Part shown: one piece after another, positions 16,889 through 26,019 of the stretch | Layout of the letters: each line of letters begins with the position of its first letter | Numbering within the stretch: the first letter of the stretch is position 1 | Position numbers and translations under genes: made by a program | DNA from: Streptomyces calvus | GTDB taxonomy: Bacteria > Actinomycetota > Actinomycetes > Streptomycetales > Streptomycetaceae | Reading direction: 5' to 3' | Assembly: GCF_006782915.1 (NCBI RefSeq) | Contig: NZ_VCNP01000017.1 | Span: 121,071 to 185,070 of the forward strand | Length of the DNA: 64,000 nt | Notes under the pieces: generated by a model | The model's database searches: none | What the model was told of the DNA's origin: nothing | What the model saw: only the letters and a program-made list of their open reading frames with translations

Positions 16889-17884
16889 ATGTCCAACGCG
16901 CTGTCCCGGCTCGGCAGGCGGCGGGCCCTGCGGGGCGCGGCCGCCGTTCTCGTGGCGCTCGGACTGCTGCTGTGGTGGCTGGTGCCGTGGAGCGAGGAGC
17001 CGCCGGGCGGGACGGTCACCCTGAGCACCGGTACCCGCGCGGGCGTCTACCAGAAGTACGGTGAGCTGCTACGCAGCTCGCTCGGCAAGCACATGCCCGA
17101 CCTCGAGGTGCGGCTGACCACGAGTGACGGCTCGCAGGAGAACGTGCGGCGGGTGGCAACCGGACAGGCCGACTTCGCGATCGCCGCGGCCGACGCGGTG
17201 GAGACGTACCGGCTGGGCGGCCGGAAGGGCGCCGACCGGCTGCGCGGCGTGGCCCGCCTCTACGACGACTACGTGCAGCTGGTCACCGCGCGGGACTCCG
17301 ACATCCGCTCGGTCGCGGACCTGCGGGGCAAGCGGGTCGCCATAGGCCCGCCGAAGTCCGGGGTGCGGCTCATCGCCAACCAGGTCCTCGAAGCGGCCGG
17401 GATCGACCCGGAGACGGACATCAGCCCCTCCGCGGACGGCATCGACACCGGCCCGGAGCGGCTGGGGCACGGGCTGGACGCCTTCTTCTGGTCCGGCGGG
17501 CTGCCCACGGACGGTCTCAGGGCGCTCGCCGAGAAGTCCGCGCTGCGGTTCGTGCCGATCGACGCCGAGCTGGTCACCGAGCTGCACAAGCAGGGCGGCG
17601 CCACCCGCTACTACCGCGCGACCAACATGCCGGAGTCGGCCTATCCGGGCAGTCAGCTCGGCTCGGCCGTGCCGACGATGGCGGTCTCCAACCTGCTGAT
17701 CACGCGTGCGGACGCGGATCCGCGGCTCACCGAGTGGCTGACCCGCATCGTGCTCAGGAGCCGGGACGGCATCGGCGCGCACGTCCACTCCGCGCAGCTG
17801 GTCGACGTACGCACCGCGATCTACACGGATCCGCTCCGGCTGCACGAGGGCGCCCGCCGCTACTACCGTTCCGTGAAGCCGTAG
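16889..17884 (+). CDS. TAXI family TRAP transporter solute-binding protein
   Basis: The 331-residue protein has an Arg-rich start and one hydrophobic segment (about 15-32, ending LWWLVPW), so it is anchored or exported. The mature part matches TAXI-type periplasmic binding proteins: [17 protein letters not shown], a [10 protein letters not shown] segment, [15 protein letters not shown] and an FWSGGLPTD region. No TRAP membrane subunit is encoded nearby, so it is an orphan in this window; a permease elsewhere or a sensory role are both possible. AGGA lies upstream of ATG 16889. It converges on the two-component kinase gene with only 13 bp between stops. Confidence 0.85.
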   Translation: MSNALSRLGRRRALRGAAAVLVALGLLLWWLVPWSEEPPGGTVTLSTGTRAGVYQKYGELLRSSLGKHMPDLEVRLTTSDGSQENVRRVATGQADFAIAAADAVETYRLGGRKGADRLRGVARLYDDYVQLVTARDSDIRSVADLRGKRVAIGPPKSGVRLIANQVLEAAGIDPETDISPSADGIDTGPERLGHGLDAFFWSGGLPTDGLRALAEKSALRFVPIDAELVTELHKQGGATRYYRATNMPESAYPGSQLGSAVPTMAVSNLLITRADADPRLTEWLTRIVLRSRDGIGAHVHSAQLVDVRTAIYTDPLRLHEGARRYYRSVKP

Positions 17885-17897
17885 CCCGGCGCGGGCG

Positions 17898-19301
17898 TCA
17901 GGCGCCGGATCCGCTCCTCGGCACCGTCACGATCACCCGCAGTCCGTGCGGTTCGTGGCGCTCGTACGCGATCGAGCCGCCGCCCGCGGCGAGCAGGGCC
18001 CGGGAGATGGACAGGCCGAGGCCCGAGCCCTTGATGTTCTGGTGCCGTCCGCTGCGCCAGAAACGGTCACCGACGCGGGTGAGCTCCTCCTCGGTCAGTC
18101 CGGGGCCGTTGTCGGTGACGACGACCGTGGAGGTGTCGCCGTTGGAGGTGACGGTGACCTCGACGGTCTCTCCTGCGGGCGTGAACTTCACCGCGTTGTC
18201 GATGACGGCGTCCAGGGCGCTGGACAGCGTGACCGGGTCGGCCCACGCGGTGGTCGGCGGGCAGGTCCCGGTCAGGCGGACGCCCTTCGCCTCGGCGGTG
18301 GGCGCCCAGGCGGCGACGCGCTCGGCGGCCAGCGCGCCGATGTCGGTGACCTGGAGATGGGGTTCGCTGTGCTCGGCGAGCGCCAGGTCGAGCAGGTCGT
18401 CCAGGACCTGCGCCAGGCGTTTGCCCTCGGCCCGTACCGAGGCGATCTCCTCGTTGTCCTCGGGCAGCTCCAGGGCGAGCAGCTCGATGCGCAGCAGCAG
18501 CGCCGAGAGCGGGTTGCGCAGCTGGTGGGAGGCGTCGGCGACGAAGGCGCGCTGCTGTTCCAGCACGCTCTCCACGTTGTCGGCCATCTCGTTGAACGAG
18601 TGGGCGAGCCGTCTGAGTTCCGGCGGTCCGCCGGCCGCCGCGACCCTGGACTTCAGCCGTCCGGTGGCGATGTCGTGGGTGGTGGCGTCGAGGACCCGCA
18701 CGGGTTTGAGCACCCAGCCGGTCAGCCGCAGGGCCGCGCCGACGGCGAGCAGCATCGCGGCCGCCTCCCCGGCGAAGATGACCAGCCACCCCTGGAGGAT
18801 GCGGGAGCGCATCTGCCCGGTGGGCGAGTCGGTCACGACGACCGCGACGACGTCGCCGTCCCGGATCACCGGCGAGGCCACGACGAGGCTGCTCCGCTGC
18901 CAGGGCCACACCTGCTCGGGGTCGTGGCTGCGGCGGCTGAGCAGCGCCTCCTCGAAGGCGTCGCGCACCTCGCCCGCGCGGGGCAGGAACCAGTCGTCCG
19001 GGGCGTGCGCCATGGGCGAGTCGTTGCGGTAGAAGACTCCCGCGCGGATGCCGTAGACCTCGTGGTAGCTGCGCAGCTCGCTGCTGAGCGTCTCACGGCG
19101 CTCGTTGATGTCCCCGCCGGCCGGGTCGGCGGGCTCGGTGACGAACTGGGCGAGGGCGGCGAAGCGCGCCGTGTCGTCGATCCGGTCGACGACGACCTTC
19201 TGCTGCTGCGCGCCGGCGAGGCTCACCGCCAGCGGGACGCCCAGCGCGAGCAGCACGGCCGCCATCAGGACGATGAGCAGCGGAAGCAGACGAGTGTGCA
19301 C
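17898..19301 (-). CDS. sensor histidine kinase of OmpR-type two-component system
   Basis: The 467-residue kinase has two membrane segments (about residues 5-28 and 165-195) flanking an extracytoplasmic sensor region, a HAMP domain, HisKA with phosphoacceptor His in [15 protein letters not shown] (about 265), and HATPase with N box (IDNAVKF), G1 (DNGPGL) and G2 (GSGLGLS). GTG 19301 follows the regulator stop by only 9 bp, so the two are cotranscribed. Synteny recalls the S. coelicolor SCO5784/SCO5785 pair. The signal is unknown. Confidence 0.93.
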   Translation of the reverse strand: MHTRLLPLLIVLMAAVLLALGVPLAVSLAGAQQQKVVVDRIDDTARFAALAQFVTEPADPAGGDINERRETLSSELRSYHEVYGIRAGVFYRNDSPMAHAPDDWFLPRAGEVRDAFEEALLSRRSHDPEQVWPWQRSSLVVASPVIRDGDVVAVVVTDSPTGQMRSRILQGWLVIFAGEAAAMLLAVGAALRLTGWVLKPVRVLDATTHDIATGRLKSRVAAAGGPPELRRLAHSFNEMADNVESVLEQQRAFVADASHQLRNPLSALLLRIELLALELPEDNEEIASVRAEGKRLAQVLDDLLDLALAEHSEPHLQVTDIGALAAERVAAWAPTAEAKGVRLTGTCPPTTAWADPVTLSSALDAVIDNAVKFTPAGETVEVTVTSNGDTSTVVVTDNGPGLTEEELTRVGDRFWRSGRHQNIKGSGLGLSISRALLAAGGGSIAYERHEPHGLRVIVTVPRSGSGA

Positions 19302-19310
19302 CCGGCCCCG

Positions 19311-19997
19311 CTACGACGCCGGCGCGACGAGCCGGTAGCCGACGCCGCGTACGGTCTCGATGAGCGCGGGCATGCGCAGCTTGGCGCGCAGGGAGGCGAC
19401 GTGCACCTCCAGGGTGCGTCCGGTCCCCTCCCAGCTGGTGCGCCACACCTCGCTGATGATCTGCTCCCGGCGGAAGACGACGCCCGGCCGCTGGGCGAGC
19501 AGGGCGAGGAGGTCGAACTCCTTGCGGGTCAGCTGGACCACCGCACCGTTCACGCTGACCTGGCGGGTCGGCAGTTCGATGCGGACCGGGCCGAGCCGCA
19601 GTTCGGTCTCCGTGCCGCCGGCCGCCTCCTCGTGGACGGTGCGGCGGCTGACGGCGTGGATCCGCGCGAGGAGTTCCCCGGTGTCGTACGGCTTGACCAC
19701 GTAGTCGTCGGCGCCGAGGTTGAGGCCGTGAATGCGGGAGCGCACGTCGGACCGCGCGGTGACCATGATCACCGGCGTGCTGGTGCGCTTGCGGATCTTG
19801 CCGCAGACCTCGTAGCCGTCCTGGTCGGGCAGTCCCAGGTCGAGCAGGACGACGCCGAAGCCGTTGCCCTCGGGGACCAGCGCCTGGAGGGCCTCCTCGC
19901 CGCTGCGCGCGTGCGTGACGTCGAAGCCGTGCCGCGCCAGCACCGCGGACAGAGCGGCGGCGACGTGGTTGTCGTCCTCGACGAGGAGCAGTCTCAC
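19311..19997 (-). CDS. OmpR/PhoB family response regulator
   Basis: The 228-residue protein has an N-terminal receiver domain ([15 protein letters not shown] acidic pocket, phosphoacceptor Asp in [13 protein letters not shown], Lys in YVVKPYD) and a C-terminal winged-helix DNA-binding domain ([23 protein letters not shown]). GTG 19997 is chosen because AAAGGGA lies about 8 nt upstream and it directly precedes the receiver fold; the longer frame to 20102 adds unrelated residues. It is divergent from gluABCD, with 285 bp of shared upstream DNA. Confidence 0.94.
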   Translation of the reverse strand: MRLLLVEDDNHVAAALSAVLARHGFDVTHARSGEEALQALVPEGNGFGVVLLDLGLPDQDGYEVCGKIRKRTSTPVIMVTARSDVRSRIHGLNLGADDYVVKPYDTGELLARIHAVSRRTVHEEAAGGTETELRLGPVRIELPTRQVSVNGAVVQLTRKEFDLLALLAQRPGVVFRREQIISEVWRTSWEGTGRTLEVHVASLRAKLRMPALIETVRGVGYRLVAPAS

Positions 19998-20174
19998 CCG
20001 GGTCCCTTTCCGTTCATCGGCCGTACGCTCTCCATGAGTACAAAAACTCATGCACACGCGTGCGCACCTTGCAGTGACGCCGATGGACGCGTACGGCGTC
20101 AAGGGGCTTCCGGTTGCGCTTTCGTACCGTTACCCGGCCGAAATGCGCCCTGCTCACAAGTGCTACGACACGTG

Positions 20175-20190
20175 TCCGATTGCTATCGGA
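20175..20190. promoter_or_regulatory. small inverted repeat in regulator/gluA intergenic region
   Basis: TCCGAT-TGCT-ATCGGA forms 6-bp arms with a 4-nt spacer, in the 285 bp between the divergent response regulator and gluA genes. It could be an operator, but no regulator can be assigned. Confidence 0.3.
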
Positions 20191-20282
20191 TCGTGATCCT
20201 CAGATTCCCCTCAGATGTAATGACGCAGGTCCGGAGGATCACTACTGTCCTCCGAAACCGAGGAGGACGGAGCCTGAGAGCG

Positions 20283-21059
20283 ATGACCGAAGTATCGGTG
20301 GCCAAGGAAGGTGTGGCCGCAACCGGCGACCTGGTCGTCCTGAAGAATGTCAACAAGCACTTCGGCGCGTTGCACGTACTCCAGGACATCGACCTGACGA
20401 TCGCCCGCGGCGAAGTCGTCGTGGTCATCGGACCCTCCGGGTCCGGGAAGTCCACCCTGTGCCGCACCATCAACCGCCTGGAGACGATCGACTCCGGTTC
20501 GATCACGATCGACGGCAAGCCCCTGCCCCACGAGGGCAAGGAGCTCGCCCGGCTGCGGGCCGACGTCGGGATGGTCTTCCAGTCCTTCAACCTCTTCGCG
20601 CACAAGACCGTGCTCGAGAACGTGACGCTGGGCCAGGTCAAGGTCCGCAAGAAGGACAAGAAGGCAGCCGAGGAGCGGGCCCGTGCCCTGCTCGACCGGG
20701 TCGGCGTGGGCGCGCAGGCGGAGAAGTACCCCGCGCAGCTCTCCGGTGGCCAGCAGCAGCGCGTCGCCATCGCGCGGGCCCTGGCGATGGAGCCCAAGGT
20801 CATGCTCTTCGACGAGCCGACGTCGGCTCTCGACCCGGAGATGATCAACGAGGTGCTGGAGGTCATGCAGCAGCTCGCCCGCGACGGCATGACGATGATC
20901 GTCGTCACGCACGAGATGGGATTCGCCCGTTCGGCGGCAAATCGCGTGGTGTTCATGGCGGACGGTCGCATCGTCGAAGAGGCTTCGCCGGACCAGTTCT
21001 TCAGCAATCCGCGCAGCGACCGCGCGAAGGACTTCCTGTCGAAGATCCTTCACCACTGA
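20283..21059 (+). CDS. gluA: glutamate ABC transporter ATP-binding protein
   Basis: The 258-residue ABC ATPase of the polar amino acid uptake class carries Walker [10 protein letters not shown] (about residue 50), Q-loop FQSFNLFAH, signature LSGGQQQR, Walker [13 protein letters not shown] and the H-loop VVTHEMGF. It energises import of glutamate with GluB, GluC and GluD encoded immediately downstream. ATG 20283 is used because it precedes the family N-terminus; the best purine-rich stretch is rather far upstream (about 20259), and an in-frame ATG at 20220 is possible. Confidence 0.95.
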   Translation: MTEVSVAKEGVAATGDLVVLKNVNKHFGALHVLQDIDLTIARGEVVVVIGPSGSGKSTLCRTINRLETIDSGSITIDGKPLPHEGKELARLRADVGMVFQSFNLFAHKTVLENVTLGQVKVRKKDKKAAEERARALLDRVGVGAQAEKYPAQLSGGQQQRVAIARALAMEPKVMLFDEPTSALDPEMINEVLEVMQQLARDGMTMIVVTHEMGFARSAANRVVFMADGRIVEEASPDQFFSNPRSDRAKDFLSKILHH

Positions 21060-21140
21060 CGGCGCTGCCCGCGCCCTGACGACTCGCGTCACCGGACACC
21101 GACCGGGCCGCATCACTTCACCAGTCAAAGGATGTGCACC

Positions 21141-21980
21141 ATGAAGCTCCGCAAGGTCACCGCCGCCTCGGCCGCCGTGTTCGCCCTTGCCCTGACCGCC
21201 ACCGCCTGCGGTGGTGACGACAGTGGTGACGGCGGTTCGTCCGGTGGCGGCGACAAGATCAAGATCGGCATCAAGTACGACCAGCCCGGCCTCGGCCTGA
21301 AGCAGCCGGACGGCTCCTTCTCCGGCTTCGACGTGGACGTGGCGACCTACGTCGCCAAGGAACTCGGTTACGAGGCCGACCAGATCGAGTGGGTCGAGAC
21401 CAAGAGCGCCGACCGCGAGAACGCCCTCGCGCGCGGTGACGTGAAGTTCATCGCGGCCACGTACTCGATCACCGACGAGCGCAAGCAGAAGGTCGACTTC
21501 GCCGGCCCGTACCTGCTGGCCCACCAGGACCTGCTGGTGAAGAAGGGCTCGGACATCACCGAGGCCACGGATCTGAACGACAAGAAGCTCTGTTCCGTGG
21601 TCGGTTCCACGTCGGCGCAGAACGTCAAGAAGGACTTCGCGCCGAAGGCCCAGCTCAAGCAGGTCGGTACCTACTCCGAGTGCCTCGCCGCCCTGCAGAG
21701 CGGTGCCGTGGACGCTCTGACCACGGACGACTCGATCCTCGCCGGCTACGCCGCGCAGGACCAGTACAAGGGCAAGTTCCAGCTCGCCGGCCTGAAGCTG
21801 AGCAACGAGAACTACGGCATCGGTGTCAAGAAGGGCGACACCGAGACCGTGAACAAGATCAACGCTGCCCTGGAGAAGATGGTCAGCGACAAGTCCTGGG
21901 AGAAGGCGGTCGAGGACAACTTCGGTCCGGCCGACTACAAGAACGAGCCGGCCCCGAAGATCGGCAACATCGTCAAGTAG
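21141..21980 (+). CDS. gluB: glutamate-binding lipoprotein
   Basis: The 279-residue extracellular solute-binding protein (family 3) has a signal peptide ending in the lipobox LTATAC with Cys23, then a Ser/Gly linker and two-lobed binding-protein sequence (IKYDQPGLGLKQPDGSFSGFDVDVA, the DRENALARGDV segment, YLLAHQDLLVKKG). ATG 21141 has AAAGGA 8 nt upstream, favouring it over ATG 21132. It delivers glutamate to the GluC/GluD permease. The 81-bp gap after gluA and its own strong binding site suit the high amounts needed for a binding protein. Confidence 0.95.
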   Translation: MKLRKVTAASAAVFALALTATACGGDDSGDGGSSGGGDKIKIGIKYDQPGLGLKQPDGSFSGFDVDVATYVAKELGYEADQIEWVETKSADRENALARGDVKFIAATYSITDERKQKVDFAGPYLLAHQDLLVKKGSDITEATDLNDKKLCSVVGSTSAQNVKKDFAPKAQLKQVGTYSECLAALQSGAVDALTTDDSILAGYAAQDQYKGKFQLAGLKLSNENYGIGVKKGDTETVNKINAALEKMVSDKSWEKAVEDNFGPADYKNEPAPKIGNIVK

Positions 21981-22095
21981 CCCCAGGGCCGTCCAGTAAC
22001 GCGGGGTCTCTGAGACGTGCCGCCGTCCGTCGCGATCAGGGCGGCGGCACGCCATGTCCGCCACGTACGCCACACACCCGGAAGCGCGGGAGATC

Positions 22096-22773
22096 GTGTT
22101 CGACTTTATTTCTGACTATGACGATCCAACCTTGTTGGGTGCGTTCTGGATGACGGTGAAACTCACCGTGTTCTCGGGCATCGGTTCCCTGGTCTGGGGC
22201 ACCTTGCTGGCGGCGATGCGGGTCAGCCCCGTCCCGCTGATGCGGGGCTTCGGCACCGCCTACGTGAACATCGTCCGGAACATTCCGCTGACGGTCATCA
22301 TCGTCTTCACCTCGCTCGGCCTCGCCGACATCTTCGGCGTGACCATGGGCGCGCGGGACGACTTCGCGCTCCAGGGCTTCCGGCTCGCGGTGCTCGGTCT
22401 GATCGCCTACACCGCGGCCTTCGTCTGCGAAGCGCTGCGTTCCGGCATCAACACCGTGCCGGTCGGACAGGCCGAGGCGGCCCGCGCACTCGGGCTGAAG
22501 TTCAGCCAGGTACTCAGCCTGATCGTGCTGCCGCAGGCGTTCCGCTCGGTCATCGGACCACTCGCCAACGTGCTCATCGCGCTGACCAAGAACACCACGG
22601 TGGCGGCAACGATCGGCGTGGCGGAAGCCGCCCTGCTGATGAAGGAAATGATCGAGAACGAAGCGCAGACGCTGCTCATCGGTGCGGTCTTCGCCTTCGG
22701 ATTCGTGGTACTGACCCTGCCCACCGGCCTCATCCTCGGCTGGCTGAGCAAGCGACTGGCGGTGAAGCGGTGA
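22096..22773 (+). CDS. gluC: glutamate ABC transporter permease GluC
   Basis: The product is a polar amino acid permease of the HisM/GlnP type with about five membrane helices and the EAA-type loop EAARALGLKFSQVLSLIVLPQAF that docks on the ATPase. The start is uncertain: GTG 22096 (225 aa, beginning FDFISDYDDP) fits related permeases I recall, with GGGAG close upstream, whereas ATG 22054 would add 14 residues. The 3' end overlaps gluD by 4 nt, indicating translational coupling. Confidence 0.93.
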   Translation: MFDFISDYDDPTLLGAFWMTVKLTVFSGIGSLVWGTLLAAMRVSPVPLMRGFGTAYVNIVRNIPLTVIIVFTSLGLADIFGVTMGARDDFALQGFRLAVLGLIAYTAAFVCEALRSGINTVPVGQAEAARALGLKFSQVLSLIVLPQAFRSVIGPLANVLIALTKNTTVAATIGVAEAALLMKEMIENEAQTLLIGAVFAFGFVVLTLPTGLILGWLSKRLAVKR

Positions 22774-23672
22774 CCTCCGTTCTCTACGACGCCCCGGGCC
22801 CCCGGGCCAAGCGGCGCAATGTGATCCTCTCGGTCGTCTTCGTGGCCGTCCTGCTCCTCGTCCTGTGGTGGGTCTACCGGACGATGGACGACAAGGGCCA
22901 GCTGGAATGGTCCCTCTGGAAGCCGTTCACCGAGTCCGAGGCCTGGACGACATATCTGCTTCCCGGTCTGGGGGACACGCTCAAGGCCGCGGCCCTGGCC
23001 ATGATCATCGCCCTTCCGCTGGGCGCCGTGCTCGGCATCGCCCGGATGTCGGACCACCGGTGGGTACGGGTTCCGGCCGCCGCGGTGGTCGAGTTCTTCC
23101 GTGCCATCCCGGTGCTGCTGCTGATGCTGTTCGCCAACGAGTTCTTCGCCCGTTCCACGAACGTCAGCAGCACAGACCGCCCCCTGTACGCGGTCGTCAC
23201 CGGCCTGGTCCTCTACAACGCCTCGGTCCTCGCCGAGGTCGTCCGGGCCGGCATCCTCTCGCTGCCCAAGGGACAGACGGAGGCGGCCCAGGCCATCGGT
23301 CTGCGCAAGAGCCAGACGATGTCCAGCATCCTGCTCCCGCAGGCGGTCACGGCGATGCTCCCGGCGATCGTCAGCCAGCTGGTCGTCATCGTGAAGGACA
23401 CCGCGCTCGGCGGCGTGATGCTCGGCTTCACCGAGCTGCTGAACACACGCGGCACGCTGGCGGCCAACTACGCCAACGTCATCCCCAGCTTCATCGTCGT
23501 GGCGGTCATCTTCATCGTCCTCAACTTCATCCTCACCTCGTTCGCCTCCTGGCTCGAGGGACGGCTGCGGCGCAGCAAGCGCAGCACGGGTGCGGTGCTC
23601 GGCGCCGAGGATGTCGACGACCTCAACGCGGCTGAGGTCGGAGGCCCGCACAAGACCGGCGGCGTCCTCTGA
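22770..23672 (+). CDS. gluD: glutamate ABC transporter permease GluD
   Basis: The 300-residue second permease subunit pairs with GluC. It has a charged N-terminus, a first helix at about residues 18-38 and the conserved coupling loop EAAQAIGLRKSQTMSSILLPQAV. A C-terminal hydrophilic tail of about 40 residues extends past the last helix. The GTG start overlaps the gluC stop. The operon ends at a 21-bp hairpin just downstream. Confidence 0.95.
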   Translation: MTSVLYDAPGPRAKRRNVILSVVFVAVLLLVLWWVYRTMDDKGQLEWSLWKPFTESEAWTTYLLPGLGDTLKAAALAMIIALPLGAVLGIARMSDHRWVRVPAAAVVEFFRAIPVLLLMLFANEFFARSTNVSSTDRPLYAVVTGLVLYNASVLAEVVRAGILSLPKGQTEAAQAIGLRKSQTMSSILLPQAVTAMLPAIVSQLVVIVKDTALGGVMLGFTELLNTRGTLAANYANVIPSFIVVAVIFIVLNFILTSFASWLEGRLRRSKRSTGAVLGAEDVDDLNAAEVGGPHKTGGVL

Positions 23673-23687
23673 CACCTGCCTGCCGTA

Positions 23688-23734
23688 CGACATGACTGTG
23701 GCCCGCCGTTTCCCGGCGGGCCACAGTCATGTCG
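23688..23734 (+). terminator. 21-bp perfect hairpin ending the glu operon
   Basis: Arms 23688-23708 and 23714-23734 are perfectly complementary, with a 5-nt TTTCC loop, beginning 16 bp after the gluD stop. Confidence 0.85.
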
Positions 23735-23795
23735 CGTGACGGGCCGCTCTCAACGGGCCGGGAGAGCGATGCGCCCCGGACCGGTGTGATGAACA

Positions 23796-23857
23796 GTCAA
23801 GTGGTGTGACACGCCCGGCGGCATGTCATGATCGCCACTGGCCTTCGGTCACTTGAC
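23796..23857. promoter_or_regulatory. inverted repeat upstream of FAD monooxygenase
   Basis: GTCAAGTG (23796-23803) and CACTTGAC (23850-23857) are perfect inverted copies 46 bp apart, about 110 bp before the monooxygenase start. A regulator bound to both sites as a loop is conceivable, but none can be named. Confidence 0.3.
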
Positions 23858-23965
23858 GCAAGCACCGGCAATGGGTTGCATACGTTCTGTGATCGTGCAC
23901 CCTGCTCCATCTTCCTGTTCCTCTCCGTCCCTTCGGACGTCACTTCGAGCAGGGGGCGCAGCGCC

Positions 23966-25615
23966 GTGGACCCGGTGATCATCGTCGGAGCGGGCCCGGT
24001 CGGGCTGACGCTCGCGCTGGCGCTGGCGCGCCAGGAGGTGCCGTGCGTGGTCCTGGACGAAGGGCCGGGCAAGGACGAGCCCCGTCCGGCACGCACGGTC
24101 GTGCTGCGCGACGACACCGCAGCCCTGCTGGAACGGCTGACCGGCGTACCGCTCGCGCACGAGGGTCTGCGTTGGGCCGGATGGCGGTCGATGCGGCGCA
24201 AGCAGGTGATGTGCGAGGTCGCGTTCGGCGACGCCGAGCCGGCTCCGCTGCACATCGCCCAGCACGTCCTGACAGGAGCCCTGCGGGCGGCCCTGGCCGG
24301 TGAACGCCTCGTCCGGATCGCCGTGGACAGCCGTCTGGACGCCCTGGAGCAGGAGCCCTCCGGCGTCACCGCTCACACGCGCGGCCCCAAGGGCACCTGG
24401 TGGCGCGGCAGTTACCTGGTCGGCTGCGACGGTCCGCGTTCGACCGTGCGCAAACTCCAGGACATTCGCTTCCCGGGCCGCACGGCGGTGGAACGTCACG
24501 CCGTGGCCGCGCTGCGCACGGAGCTTCCCTGGCACGACGAAGCGTTGCTGCACCGCACACCGCCGTGGCGTACGTCCGGCCCCTCGGCCGGCGAGATCAG
24601 CGCGCGACCGCTGCACGACGGTGTGTGGCGTCTGGACTGGCTGCTGCCGCCGGGCAAGGAACTGGTCACTCCGGAACTGCTGCTGACCCGCGTCCGGGAG
24701 ACGCTGGCCGGCTGGGCCGGCGGCACGACACCGCCGTACGAACTGCTGGACACCGGTGTTCACACCGTGCACCACCGGCTGGCCCGGCGCTGGCGGGCCG
24801 ACCGGGTGTTCCTCGCCGGGGACGCGGCGCACCTGCTGGGTGCGCTGGGCACCCACGGTCTGGACGAGGGGCTGCGGGACGCCGACAACCTCGCCTGGAA
24901 GCTGGCGCTGGCCTGGCACCACGGCCCGCACGAGGCGCTGTTGGACAGCTACCAGACCGAGCGCCGCGCGATCGTCGCCTCCCGGCTGCGCGCCGCCGAC
25001 CAGGCGCTGCCTTTGCTGCGGGGCGGCGGAGGACTGCGTTCCTACGTTCCCGGCTCGTCGCGGGGACACGACGTGCTGCTGATGGACGGTCATCTGGGGC
25101 GGGGCGCGCTGGGTGCGCCGGGGTCCTACGCCGGTTCGCCGCTCGCGCCCGGGCCTCTGGAGGGCGAGGCGCCCGTGGCGACACCTCCCGGTGCGGCGGT
25201 GACGGATGTGGTCGTCACCGCGGAGGACGGCACGTTCGTCCGGCTGCGCAGCCGGCTCGGCCGGGGAGCGCTGCTGGTGGTGCTGATCGCGCCGGGTACG
25301 GGGGTGTGGGAGCGCAGGCACTGGGTGTCCGCGGGGATCATGCCCCGGCTGGCGGCGGCCGTCTCGGCACTGCCCCACCCGGCCGAACTGCTGGTCGCCG
25401 AGAGCTATCCGGGCGCGGCGGCCCACACGGTGCTGCTGGTACGCCCGGACGGCCACCTGGTGACGGCACTGAGCGGGGTCCGACCGGCGGATCTGTACGC
25501 GGCGGCGGAGGCGGCACTCGGCGGGTCGCCGGCTGCGGAGACGGGCGCCGGGGAGAAGAACGGGGCCGGGGCCAAGGCCGATGCCAGGGCCGATGCGGGG
25601 GCCGGTTCGCGCTGA
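23966..25615 (+). CDS. FAD-dependent aromatic-type monooxygenase
   Basis: The 549-residue protein is a group A flavin monooxygenase (FAD_binding_3 class). It shows the Rossmann motif VIIVGAGPVGLTLA at the N-terminus, the DG-type stretch YLVGCDGPRSTVRK (about 155) and the second FAD motif VFLAGDAAHL (about 285). A C-terminal thioredoxin-like region of the kind seen in phenol and PheA/TfdB-like hydroxylases follows, ending in an Ala/Gly/Lys tail. GTG 23966 is chosen because it immediately precedes the FAD motif and follows AGGGGG. It stands alone on the plus strand; substrate unknown. The usual GxR/RP region is present as EPRPARTV. Confidence 0.9.
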   Translation: MDPVIIVGAGPVGLTLALALARQEVPCVVLDEGPGKDEPRPARTVVLRDDTAALLERLTGVPLAHEGLRWAGWRSMRRKQVMCEVAFGDAEPAPLHIAQHVLTGALRAALAGERLVRIAVDSRLDALEQEPSGVTAHTRGPKGTWWRGSYLVGCDGPRSTVRKLQDIRFPGRTAVERHAVAALRTELPWHDEALLHRTPPWRTSGPSAGEISARPLHDGVWRLDWLLPPGKELVTPELLLTRVRETLAGWAGGTTPPYELLDTGVHTVHHRLARRWRADRVFLAGDAAHLLGALGTHGLDEGLRDADNLAWKLALAWHHGPHEALLDSYQTERRAIVASRLRAADQALPLLRGGGGLRSYVPGSSRGHDVLLMDGHLGRGALGAPGSYAGSPLAPGPLEGEAPVATPPGAAVTDVVVTAEDGTFVRLRSRLGRGALLVVLIAPGTGVWERRHWVSAGIMPRLAAAVSALPHPAELLVAESYPGAAAHTVLLVRPDGHLVTALSGVRPADLYAAAEAALGGSPAAETGAGEKNGAGAKADARADAGAGSR

Positions 25616-25665
25616 GGACGCGGGGCGCGGGCGTGCGGGTACGTGTGCGGGCACGCCTGCGGCTT

Positions 25666-25707
25666 GACCGCCGACCGCCGACCGCCGACCGCCGACCGCC
25701 GACCGCC
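25666..25707 (+). repeat. heptamer tandem repeat (GACCGCC)6
   Basis: Six perfect copies of GACCGCC are followed by diverged variants (GACTGCT and GGCTGCC-like) to about 25735, in the non-coding gap after the monooxygenase gene. Likely slippage-prone simple repeat. Confidence 0.9.
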
Positions 25708-25806
25708 GACTGCTGGCTGCCGGCTGCCGGTTGTTGCGGGTGCGCGCCACCGTCCCGGGCAAGGCGGTTCCTCACCGGGCGGTCCCGTCCGCAGGGTGGC
25801 GACGAG

Positions 25807-25843
25807 TTGAATCGGTGTCCGGGCTCGTGGTGTACTCCCGAGC
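25807..25843 (+). promoter_or_regulatory. candidate promoter for a leaderless leader-peptide transcript
   Basis: TTGAAT (25807-25812) and TGTACT (25831-25836) are spaced 18 bp. A start point about 7 nt after the -10 would fall at or within a base of GTG 25844, so the leader peptide would be translated from a leaderless mRNA. Inferred from hexamer resemblance only. Confidence 0.5.
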
Positions 25844-25930
25844 GTGACCGACACCTGTGTGCGCCTGTGGCGGAGGGTCCATATGGACCTCGTCCGCTAC
25901 GCGGGCTGCGTGTGTCGTCCGTCCTGTTGA
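25844..25930 (+). CDS. cysteine-rich leader peptide (putative attenuator)
   Basis: A 28-codon ORF from GTG 25844 (23 codons if GTG 25859 is used) ends ...HMDLVRYAGCVCRPSC-stop, with three Cys in the last seven residues and another near the start. The pattern matches the short 'putative leader peptide' class seen upstream of sulphur genes in actinobacteria. There is no ribosome binding site, in line with a leaderless transcript. The 3' end carries CCGTCCTG (25919-25926), the exact complement of CAGGACGG (26007-26014) that overlaps the binding site of the next gene. This supports control by cysteine supply. The next gene encodes cysteine dioxygenase, so the regulated product consumes the sensed amino acid. 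Confidence 0.75.
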   Translation: MTDTCVRLWRRVHMDLVRYAGCVCRPSC

Positions 25931-26019
25931 TTCGCCTCTTCCTTTCTTCTCGCGCGCCTGGCACGGCCCTTCGTGCCGCCGCCGCGCGCCTGAGCGAACC
26001 CTTCTTCAGGACGGTGCAC

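Noticed and set aside
25666..25707. Heptamer repeats considered as a CRISPR array
   Set aside because: Units are 7 bp and contiguous, with no spacers and no cas genes nearby.
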